NCBI GenBank assembly: GCA_964570585.1
Contig: CAZMYR010000001.1
Span: 1 to 64,000, forward strand
Length of the DNA: 64,000 nt
DNA from: G020354945 sp964570585
GTDB lineage: Bacteria; Omnitrophota; Gorgyraeia; JABMRG01; JAFGKX01
Direction of reading: 5' to 3'
Position 1 is the first letter of the stretch; every line of letters starts with the position of its first letter. Below, in pieces: positions 10,201 to 15,153 of this stretch. The notes below the pieces were generated by a model that was given only the letters and a program-made list of their open reading frames with translations, searched no databases and was not told the DNA's origin. The position numbers and the translations under genes are program-made.

Positions 10201-11709
10201 AGGGATGAAGTAATGGAAATCTACATCAGACTTTTCTCCTAAAACCCCATAAATCATCAAAAGACAAAATAATCCCGCAGGATAAGCAAGAATTATTCCT
10301 GCTATCGAGACTCCCAGTGTTGCTGTTAGGTAAATGACTAACAAGGTATAAATCACTCCTGCTCCAATACTGAAACCTTTAACTAACTTTCGATAATAAT
10401 CCTGGTGTAATATTATTATTTTTCTTAATCTGGCAAGAATCCTCTTTCCATTTTTTGAGGTAGGATCGATGCGTGGCCTTAAAATATCCTCTATCTGTGG
10501 TCTAATTTTTTGGTAGTTCTTGATATGCTTATCTACCTTAATCTGTTCAACAGCTTGGCTGATTTTGTCTTTTTCTGATTGCCTGGCAGTTTTTGGCGTG
10601 GTGGATTTTTCTTCACTATATGGTGAAAACGGCCTCTGCAGGCGGTTAAGAAGATTCCGGACAAGAGGAATCTCCTCTTTGTGTTCGGCAGCAGTTTGTT
10701 GTAAATATTCAATGATTTCTTCTTTGACCGAGGGTGATTCATCTGCTACTTGCCTGATAATCTTTTTAGTCTCTTTAAAGAATTCTCCTTCACTCTTAAT
10801 CTCAAACAGCCTAACCTTATTGTGCTCAGCTTCGATTAAAACATCTATAATGGCTTTTGCAAAACGGGGAAGTTTCTCTGACGCTTCAAAAAGTGGGTAA
10901 AAACAGCGGAAGAAGTAATCGCTGTGCAATTCTTCTCCTTTTGCAAGTAATTCTATCACTGTCTCAAGGGCAGGTTCAAAAATCGTTACATCCTCGCTTG
11001 CAAAAACCTCATTTATCATCAATCTCCTGGCTTCATCACTTCGGACAGGCGAACCTATTTTATCTTTATGAGGATGAATATTAAGAAGAATAAAATAGGT
11101 CAAAAGCTTTTTTCTTTTCTCGAGGAGGTCCTTTATCAAAGGGAACTTATAGACCCGGATACCTGCCATAAAAAGCTCATGGACTTTTTGCTTTTCAAGC
11201 GGAACGTCATCCTTAACTTCTCTTAGAATCTTAGAGGTATTCGCCAAAAAGTAATCCAGGATATCTCTTTGAAGGAAAGATTCCAATTCAGAAATCGGCT
11301 TTTTCGATTCCTTAAAACGCAATAGAAAATCCCCAAGCTCCTGCTCTGTTAATATTGCCGTAAGGTACTCCCTGGCCAACTTTTCCTCGATAACCTGTCT
11401 CTGGTTGCTATCCAAATCAGAACCCAGTTCGAATTCTTTCATTAATTTAGCAACTATTGCTAATCTAAGTTGAAATTTTAGTTTCTCGCCGCCTTGGCCG
11501 GAGGAATGTTGGAACCAAGAAGAAAGCTTTGGGTTTATTTCAGGACTGGCCTTATATCTGGTTTGGCTGCTACCGGTTACAACTGTTGCAATCGGTCTCA
11601 AGGCAGAGGAATCCGCTTTGCGTAAGTAGGACAGGCTCAAAGGCGCCCTACCTAAGGTCTGCTCCGATAAGAAGGCAATTACTAAAACTATCGATATTAT
11701 TCTTTTCAT
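7204..11709 (-). CDS. Exported fusion: metalloprotease-like, polyprenyl sugar-phosphate transferase and GT2
   Basis: 1501 residues. Residues 1-20 form a signal peptide sharing MK.IISIVLVI with the 7016 protein, followed by LRP at 37-39. A helical N-terminal half leads to membrane segments near 430-500 and an HELGH motif at 524-528, with a downstream Glu (PEAFAQ) as in gluzincin-type proteases. A bacterial sugar-transferase domain (677-870) and a family-2 glycosyltransferase (885-1165) follow. Residues 1200-1290 are charged and low-complexity; a winged-helix-like segment lies near 1295-1350. The last residues run into the palindromic repeat region, so the native C-terminus may have been altered. 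The pairing of a transferase that primes undecaprenyl-phosphate with a GT2 suggests glycan assembly at the membrane, but the protease-like part is unexplained. The ribosome-binding site is weak. Confidence 0.85.
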   Translation of the reverse strand: MKRIISIVLVIAFLSEQTLGRAPLSLSYLRKADSSALRPIATVVTGSSQTRYKASPEINPKLSSWFQHSSGQGGEKLKFQLRLAIVAKLMKEFELGSDLDSNQRQVIEEKLAREYLTAILTEQELGDFLLRFKESKKPISELESFLQRDILDYFLANTSKILREVKDDVPLEKQKVHELFMAGIRVYKFPLIKDLLEKRKKLLTYFILLNIHPHKDKIGSPVRSDEARRLMINEVFASEDVTIFEPALETVIELLAKGEELHSDYFFRCFYPLFEASEKLPRFAKAIIDVLIEAEHNKVRLFEIKSEGEFFKETKKIIRQVADESPSVKEEIIEYLQQTAAEHKEEIPLVRNLLNRLQRPFSPYSEEKSTTPKTARQSEKDKISQAVEQIKVDKHIKNYQKIRPQIEDILRPRIDPTSKNGKRILARLRKIIILHQDYYRKLVKGFSIGAGVIYTLLVIYLTATLGVSIAGIILAYPAGLFCLLMIYGVLGEKSDVDFHYFIPIIGHHIIVVAEHVPELRDLAHELGHVIRKALRLKDRFCFFPEAFAQLIQGHTPEGWLYAYRGVDSNIVEKGCPAEVRTELIKFIREIEELIRQRINQSGIVKVGIEGYRFAPCLADPIRKLFPDDEKKRIEFLISLFKKDKSKLTPSFTNKTHAWLAENNIPEEKARIFTSRKMRLFDIIGAGLLVIPAIFIIVISGFFIKITSKGPVFVKQIRVGHKGKPIRIWKLRTMKDEKVTSAGKFLRITGLDEMPQVFHILQGSMSVFGPRPTLRDELDDEYINTVMQIRKPGFFGLYQAKVGAGKGKTDFKKLKEWDLYEIKNFSIWLMIKIFWLTCKKITKDMLLQYFGVKVSTQEALTPKPSLEKESLLPYIRHSRKVVDKVKKKLIIEVVIPVFRDIALLPPDKNPDGKDAVRITVDQLKELFDDNPNIEWRLTFVDDGGPRDIDFDGQMLSAGEIVKRLLKENYSELYDSGKVKVKSLQKAIDENLNQPKDERNPVLEGLKNAEKDSKKGGAVVYGMWEAIEEGADFVVVIDADESTDRRQIGLLMEPVLQGEVDTVIGSRHLPTSFVMGRSLGAKSSSKIYNWFVRIILLLIKQVRRIRDTQCGFKLFTRRALYDILPDSRDKKGSFDAELLALADMKGYRIKEIGIHWVESAQTSAFNIIKDGWYMFCGLFRLWLRILKELVQNQKSTIHQKISKERNSEQENEDERRQASNESPDGDNLKPSNLTREKAPDPWRKEKRALVKVETEDGEGAGAVIKENKKPEEAKLNENAAHRVLRILYGEPEREFGFEEIKKKIGFEITDDELQLVLNDLCKKGYVVKIEDRLPALIEGFIKAIRQPEPGEMKKQTLMQKYGKSLLAILYVPGSTPKDTSHTKTEFQNLIPQMRKNYKQMKQSYIANTPVNRNTVANQQSVLLERIAGRKFDRDKIDKQFAHKLLEYITSSKLAGPSLEDFAEFMGMELGKLPEGCKLPRPETSTGPQSINDARCHLSFEGCA
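8217..9057 (-). other. GT2 (dolichol-phosphate-sugar synthase-like) module
   Basis: Residues about 885-1165 of the 11709 gene. Visible are a start strand EVVIPVF, FVDDGG, a donor motif VVIDADEST near 1033, GSRH, and the C-terminal signature DTQCGFKLFTRRA. This order is typical of GT-A family-2 enzymes such as dolichol/polyprenyl-phosphate mannosyl- or glucosyltransferases. The catalytic Asp motifs look intact. Confidence 0.85.
9102..9681 (-). other. WcaJ/PglC-type sugar-phosphate transferase module
   Basis: Residues about 677-870 of the 11709 gene. MRLFDIIGAG begins a membrane helix, followed by GPVFVKQIRVG, IWKLRTMK, LDEMPQV and FGPRPTL, the classic order of polyprenyl glycosylphosphotransferases. 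These move a sugar-1-phosphate from a nucleotide sugar to undecaprenyl phosphate. The key motifs are intact, so activity is plausible. It is unusual to find this domain inside a much longer protein behind a signal peptide. Confidence 0.9.
11677..11701 (-). repeat. 25-bp duplicated signal-peptide DNA, copy 2
   Basis: Identical over 25 bases to 6984-7008; encodes the hydrophobic core of the 11709 gene's signal peptide. Confidence 0.9.
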
Positions 11710-11724
11710 TTTCTTCGATTGATT

Positions 11725-11737
11725 GAGGCCCGACCTC
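11725..11737. repeat. 13-bp direct repeat flanking toxin-antitoxin cassette, left copy
   Basis: GAGGCCCGACCTC, an imperfect palindrome, recurs in the same orientation at 12486-12498. The two copies bracket the DUF433/DUF5615 pair and may mark the borders of an inserted cassette. Confidence 0.7.
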
Positions 11738-11802
11738 TACTGTCCAAATTAGCATTCCTGTTATTCCCGTCCCCGCGAAAGCTTGGAATAGAGAATTTAT
11801 GC

Positions 11803-11831
11803 TTGACAATAGCCCTCTCGGGCTGTATTGT
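11803..11831 (+). promoter_or_regulatory. Sigma70-type promoter with palindromic spacer
   Basis: TTGACA (11803-11808), a 17-bp spacer and TATTGT (11826-11831). The spacer contains AGCCC-TCTC-GGGCT (11811-11824), a perfect 5-bp inverted repeat where an autorepressing antitoxin could bind. This lies inside the longer open frame that begins at ATG 11799, so it argues for translation starting at 11853. Confidence 0.7.
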
Positions 11832-11852
11832 AGACTGCGGGAAGGTGGAAAT

Positions 11853-12101
11853 ATGCTGAAGAAAATTGCGAGAATTGAAAATTATATTACAGTTAACCCC
11901 AAAGTCTGTCATGGCCAGCCTTGTTTTAAGGGAACACGCATTATGGTCTATCTTGTATTGGAAATGCTTGAGTCTGGGGAGACGCCAGAGAAGATTATTA
12001 AGTCTTATCCCAAACTTACCAAAGAGCATGTTCAGGCTGCTCTTCATTTTGCTGCGGAAATGATTAAGCAACAGGAATATGTCGCTTTCGCCGGAACCTG
12101 A
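11853..12101 (+). CDS. DUF433-family antitoxin
   Basis: 82 residues from ATG 11853, chosen because GGAAGGTGG lies just upstream and the promoter lies within the 18 upstream in-frame codons. The protein begins LKKIARIE and contains ITVNPKVCHGQPCFKGTRI, then EMLESGETPEKIIKSYP and HVQAALHFA. This is the typical DUF433 (VapB45-like) pattern: a short winged or HTH fold that binds DNA and neutralises a partner PIN-like toxin. The stop ends one base before the ATG of the DUF5615 reading frame, indicating a two-gene operon. It probably represses its own promoter. Confidence 0.85.
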   Translation: MLKKIARIENYITVNPKVCHGQPCFKGTRIMVYLVLEMLESGETPEKIIKSYPKLTKEHVQAALHFAAEMIKQQEYVAFAGT

Positions 12102-12102
12102 T

Positions 12103-12438
12103 ATGCGTTTTCTCATAGATGAAAATGTCCGTATCGAAGTTGTAGAATTTCTCCAGAGCGCAGGGTGCGATGTTACAAGGTCTGCTTCAGGATTAGATGA
12201 TGAAAAAGTAGCCGCCCTTGCCAAAAAAGAGTGAAGAATCTTACTCAGCCATGATATGCACTTTGCCGATATACTTCTATTCTTACCTAAAGATTTTTTC
12301 GGTATAGTCCGCATCAAAATACATCCACCATCAGCTAATGTTATCATTCCTGCATTAAAGCATCTCTTAAGCAAAGTTAAAGATTTTGAAAAGAAATTAA
12401 TTGTCTTAGAAAAAGATGCTTTCCGTATAAGGGAGTGA
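12103..12438 (+). pseudogene. DUF5615 (PIN-like) toxin with premature TGA
   Basis: Starts MRFLIDENV and continues LQSAGCDVTRSA..GLDDEKVAALAKKE. An in-frame TGA occurs at 12232-12234 (codon 44), after which the same frame continues RILLSHDMHFADI to a natural stop at 12436-12438. DUF5615 proteins keep Asp in LIDEN and in the (T/S)HD..F motif, so both halves of the nuclease-like site are present but separated by the stop. A single substitution of the Gly codon usual at this position would explain it. Either the toxin is inactivated or only a 43-residue peptide is made. The antitoxin partner is intact. Confidence 0.85.
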
Positions 12439-12485
12439 TTTGAAACAAGCCCTTCACTCCAAGGTGTCCCTCCATTACCATGAAC

Positions 12486-12498
12486 GAGGCCCGACCTC
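12486..12498. repeat. 13-bp direct repeat flanking toxin-antitoxin cassette, right copy
   Basis: GAGGCCCGACCTC, identical to 11725-11737. Confidence 0.7.
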
Positions 12499-12525
12499 AA
12501 TCATATTCCATTAGCAAAGTAATAA

Positions 12526-12550
12526 TTGAAGGAGATCGGGACTCCTTCAA
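12526..12550. terminator. Hairpin at the end of the PilZ gene
   Basis: TTGAAGGAG and CTCCTTCAA form a perfect 9-bp stem around a 7-base loop, three bases past the PilZ stop. It lies between two convergent genes and could terminate both. The T-run after it is weak on either strand. Confidence 0.5.
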
Positions 12551-12553
12551 TAA

Positions 12554-12895
12554 TCAACTACGGCTGGGTCTTATGGCCGTTTGAACATCCGACATTGATG
12601 TCCAGATAAACTCAAGGCCGCAGTCTCGCTCGATAGTGGGTCCCTTTGTTATCGACCTTGGCGATGCCCATACTACTCTGGCTATAGCATCCAGAACATG
12701 ACGCTTCCAGGGTAAAGTTATTGCAAGCCTGACTCTGTCTGTAACTTTTAAAGTCTCATCCAGAGGCAACCTTATGCCTGTTGCGCTTATATCCTTTGAT
12801 TTTGTCTTTGATTCTATAATCAAAGGACCTTTAGCGCAGGAGTATTTTACACCCAGGGCCTTCCTGTAACGCTTGTGTTTTCTCCTCTCTTCCAT
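12554..12895 (-). CDS. PilZ-domain protein
   Basis: 113 residues. The N-terminus MEERRKHKRYRKA carries the RxxxR element and DISATGIRL carries the D.S..G element that together bind cyclic di-GMP in PilZ domains. The length fits a stand-alone PilZ domain. AAGGAGG lies 9 bases upstream of the ATG. The product is a likely cytoplasmic c-di-GMP receptor; its target cannot be read from context. The leader contains two hairpins (12922-12961). A truncated PilZ-like fragment occurs at 42314-42415. Confidence 0.9.
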   Translation of the reverse strand: MEERRKHKRYRKALGVKYSCAKGPLIIESKTKSKDISATGIRLPLDETLKVTDRVRLAITLPWKRHVLDAIARVVWASPRSITKGPTIERDCGLEFIWTSMSDVQTAIRPSRS

Positions 12896-12921
12896 TGCCC
12901 TATCCTCCTTCTTTTTTAATG

Positions 12922-12961
12922 GTTAAATCTTTTAACAAAAATGGCGCCCCGCACCATTTTT
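12922..12961. promoter_or_regulatory. Two adjacent hairpins in the PilZ leader
   Basis: GTTAAA-TCT-TTTAAC (12922-12936) is followed directly by AAAAATGG and CCATTTTT (12937-12944, 12954-12961). They lie 27-66 bases upstream of the PilZ start and could influence leader folding. The rest of 12962-13107 is AT-rich with no gene visible. Confidence 0.4.
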
Positions 12962-13107
12962 AAACTTATTTAGATAACACTAATGGTTATAAATAGTATG
13001 TTATAAAAATAACTAAATATACCTTTTTGCATATTTACTTACCCCCACATCCCCTTTTAACTTTATTATGCTTGGTGATAAAAGTCTTTAATTACACATA
13101 TACAGCG

Positions 13108-13149
13108 CAACCCTTTGGCCTCGACGGTAAAATCGAGGCCAAAGGGTTG
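13108..13149. terminator. 17-bp perfect hairpin of the giant-gene 3' cassette
   Basis: CAACCCTTTGGCCTCGA and its exact complement flank an 8-base loop; a short T-run follows on the plus strand. The same hairpin with surrounding sequence recurs at 26237-26308, between two giant genes, where it would terminate the upstream one. Here it stands without a giant gene. Confidence 0.7.
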
Positions 13150-13205
13150 TTTTAACGCTATAACTCTATAACGCAATAACGCCTATGCTGCTTTAAGTTG
13201 CCCCT
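13150..13205 (-). repeat. Vestigial giant-gene 3' end, copy A
   Basis: Read on the minus strand the segment gives codons QLKAA-stop, then repeated GCGTTATAG-like 9-mers, then the hairpin at 13108-13149. The arrangement AA-stop, 9-mers, hairpin matches the genuine 3' end at 26293-26345. The coding part is too short to be a gene. Next to it, 13201-13260 holds small hairpins (CCCTC-AGC-GAGGG and AGGGAT-A-ATCCCT) of a dispersed repeat type. Confidence 0.5.
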
Positions 13206-13266
13206 CACATTTGCTCGGGATCCCTCAGCGAGGGGTTCCGAGTATGCCGAGGGATAATCCCTGTAT

Positions 13267-13358
13267 ATACTTTGCTAATTTATCAATTTTATCAATTCCA
13301 ACAAAATCTTGACTTTTTATAAAAAATATAGTACCCTTTATGGTGGAGGTTGTAAAAA
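13267..13358 (+). promoter_or_regulatory. Promoter region of the orphan hicB (duplicated block, copy 1)
   Basis: TTGACT (13309-13314), 17 bases, TACCCT (13332-13337); a TATAGT at 13327-13332 is an alternative -10 with poor spacing. Upstream are two direct TTATCAATT repeats that could serve as an operator. GGAGG precedes the start by about 10 bases. The block is nearly identical to 13729-13834. Confidence 0.5.
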
Positions 13359-13562
13359 ATGAAATTAAAAGTTGTATTAGAAAAAGGTGAAAATGGATAT
13401 ATTGTAGTACATTGCCCTTCTCTGCCAGGGTGTGTATCACAAGGCAAAACTGAAAAAGAAGCTCTTCGTAACATTCGTGAAGCTATAAAATTATATTTAG
13501 AACCAGAAGCTAAAGAAGTCCACCCTGCGCCTAACCATAAAATTTTCGAACTTGCAATATGA
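13359..13562 (+). CDS. hicB: HicB-family antitoxin (orphan)
   Basis: 67 residues. The pattern KVVLEKGENGYIVVHCPSLPGCVSQGKTEKEAL followed by IREAIKLYLE is the partial RNase-H-like fold of HicB antitoxins, with the PSLPGC signature. No C-terminal HTH or arc domain is visible, so this is a short HicB. GGAGG is upstream. The stop overlaps the next ATG as ATGA, exactly as in the intact hicBA pair 0.5 kb downstream, but the following frame is only a hicA remnant. Confidence 0.9.
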   Translation: MKLKVVLEKGENGYIVVHCPSLPGCVSQGKTEKEALRNIREAIKLYLEPEAKEVHPAPNHKIFELAI

Positions 13563-13678
13563 GCCCCAAACCACTTCTTTTTTCTGGCAATGTGTTCATC
13601 ATTTTCCCACCTGTGTTTCCTCAACGGGACGATAAAATCGAGACTAAGGGCTGTTTCAACGCTATAACCACCCTATAA
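13559..13678 (+). pseudogene. Vestigial hicA
   Basis: The 39-codon frame starts with the ATGA overlap typical of hicBA. Its first residues MSPKPLLFSGNVFIIF resemble a HicA N-terminus (MSPKLP..SGKEVI..L). The dsRBD core and the catalytic GSH motif are missing; the remainder reads into the repeated 3' cassette (13633-13712). I infer deletion or replacement of hicA. Confidence 0.45.
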
Positions 13679-13712
13679 CGCAATAACGCTATAACGCCTA
13701 TGCTGCCTTAAG
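13633..13712 (-). repeat. Vestigial giant-gene 3' end, copy B
   Basis: The minus strand reads VSQLKAA-stop, then GCGTTATAG-type 9-mers, then one arm of the GAGGCC-type hairpin (eroded to ATCGAGACTAAGGGC). It matches copy A at 13130-13205. Confidence 0.5.
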
Positions 13713-13728
13713 TTGTGATACTCATAAA

Positions 13729-13834
13729 TACTTTGCTAATTTATCAATTTTATCAATTTCAATAAAATCTGTTCCAACAAAATCTTGACTTTTTATAACA
13801 AATATAGTACCCTTTATTCTGGAGGTGGAATAAT
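13729..13834 (+). promoter_or_regulatory. Promoter region of hicBA (duplicated block, copy 2)
   Basis: TTGACT (13785-13790), 17 bases, TACCCT (13808-13813), preceded by TTATCAATT direct repeats. It is nearly identical to 13267-13358 apart from an insertion of about 14 bases. GGAGGTGG precedes the start. Confidence 0.5.
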
Positions 13835-14053
13835 ATGCGCAAACGCCAATTTTTGGTTCTTATAGAAAAAGATGAAAGTGGAGTTTTAATTGCTTCTGTC
13901 CCAGCTTTAAAAGGCTGCCATACACAAGCTAAAACTTTATCTACTCTTCTTAAACGAATTAAAGAGGCTATCCAACTCTGTGCTGAAGTAGAACATCCAA
14001 AGTTACCTTCTCTTGAGTTTGTAGGTCTACAAGAGATAGAACTTGCCATATGA
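13835..14053 (+). CDS. hicB: HicB-family antitoxin
   Basis: 72 residues. FLVLIEKDESGVLIASVPALKGCHTQAKTLSTLLKRIKEAIQL fits the HicB fold, with PALKGC in place of the usual P.LPGC. GGAGGTGG lies upstream. Its stop overlaps the hicA start by four bases (ATGA), giving translational coupling. It is expected to bind and inhibit HicA and to repress the shared promoter. The gene order hicB-hicA is reversed relative to the E. coli locus but is common elsewhere. The protein differs substantially from the orphan HicB despite the near-identical promoter. Confidence 0.9.
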   Translation: MRKRQFLVLIEKDESGVLIASVPALKGCHTQAKTLSTLLKRIKEAIQLCAEVEHPKLPSLEFVGLQEIELAI

Positions 14054-14268
14054 GCCGTTTGAGACCCCTTAAATCTACTGCCATCATTAAGATACTCAAA
14101 CGCCTTGGTTTTGAATCTATACGGCAACGGGGAAGTCACATTTATTTTCGTCATCCCGATGGTAGAAGTACGGTCGTGCCTGTTCATAAAGGAGAAGACA
14201 TCAGCAAAGGCTTGATTAAAAAAATACTTCAAGATATTGAAATGCCCTGGGAAGAATTTATCAGCTGA
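14050..14268 (+). CDS. hicA: HicA-family mRNA interferase toxin
   Basis: 72 residues. KSTAIIKILKRLGFESIRQRGSHIYFRHPDGRSTVVPVHKGEDISKGLIKKIL is the dsRBD-like HicA fold with the catalytic His in RGSH. The gene is intact and of normal length. It is translated by coupling to hicB. The product is an RNase that cleaves mRNA independently of the ribosome when free of HicB. It converges with the giant gene ending at 14368; the 99 bases between contain a short tract of the 9-mer repeat (14335-14366). Confidence 0.93.
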   Translation: MSRLRPLKSTAIIKILKRLGFESIRQRGSHIYFRHPDGRSTVVPVHKGEDISKGLIKKILQDIEMPWEEFIS

Positions 14269-14367
14269 TATTGCCATCTTTCTCCTTTTTTGCCTGGTTA
14301 ACATTCTCTTACCAAATTTTCCTTTACGCATTTTCTATAACTCTATAACACAATAACGCTATAACCC

Positions 14368-15153
14368 TTATGCTGCTATCAGGGCAGCCCAGGCCTGGCG
14401 TTGTAGTCTTTCTATGTAATCCTTATCAACTGCTTCTACGCCTGGTAACATATCAACAATAAGAGGGAAGACATTAAAGCTTCCGTCTCTTAAGGCTTGC
14501 TTAAGGGCCTTGGCTAAGGGCTGCTGGGTTATCTTAAGGTGTAGCCTTTCTATATTATAGATAAGCTGAGCATAGTTATTTTCGTTTATTGAAAGAAGTC
14601 CTCTTGCCAATGCGACAAGATAGGGACCGATAAAGAGGCTATTTTTCTCATTTATGCCGCCATCTATCTTAAGAAGCTTTGCTCCTTGAAGTTTCTGCTT
14701 GTTTGAGATAAGGATGGCATTTTCACCAAGCTTTACCTTATCTGATAATATATCCTCAAGCAGGCATACCTGGGTTGAGGCCTTATCCTTTGATGACATA
14801 GAGCCTTCTAATGCAGTCTGAACTGCTTTGAACTGTTTGACTACGGCATTTCTTTGTTTTACATCGGGTATTATGCTGGGGTCAAATACTATCTGCCCAT
14901 CAGAGCCTACCCTTGCTGCTGCATCTGCAATCATTATATATTTTAAAGTCTTCTCCTGGGCTCGAATCATTGCAAAAAGAGTCTCTATCTTTGGATCGGT
15001 TAACTTCGTTCTGAGCTCGACCTGTATTTTAGCTCTGATTTCATTAAGACGCTTCTGGGTCTGGCTGATATGTCCTTCATTTAGCTCCTTGAGGTTGGCT
15101 TTTAATAATATATCCTGTGCTGCGAGAATCTCCTTATTAAGGGCATCAAAGGT
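14368..15153 (-). other. Shared C-terminal module (AALIAA end), copy 1
   Basis: About 260 residues after the last KSSSAG. Common features with 26334-27167: a helical start, an IPD.KQR motif, a basic segment then ILIS.KQ.L..-KL.KI, ALARGLLS.NE.N, a run ending LPGVE, and the terminal IERLQRQAWAALIAA. The final 34 bases of the coding region plus stop are nearly identical in DNA. Function unknown; its position suggests a sorting, anchoring or stability tag. Confidence 0.85.

Noticed and set aside
11799..11852. Upstream start at ATG 11799 for the DUF433 gene
   Set aside because: The promoter -35 and -10 lie within these codons, and the ribosome-binding site fits ATG 11853.
12232..12234. TGA in the DUF5615 frame as a recoded sense codon
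   Set aside because: TGA is the ordinary stop of the DUF433, both hicB, hicA and PilZ genes, and the giant frames contain no in-frame TGA, so genome-wide recoding is unlikely.
11706..12500. 264-codon minus-strand open frame
   Set aside because: It is antisense to the DUF433/DUF5615 pair, has no recognisable domain and no ribosome-binding site; the plus-strand genes explain the region.
13150..13200. 9-mer tandem repeats as a CRISPR array
   Set aside because: Units are only about 9 bases with no unique spacers of regular length and no cas genes nearby.
13292..13624. 110-codon minus-strand frame opposite hicB
   Set aside because: Shadow of the plus-strand HicB gene and its repeats; no domain or start signal.
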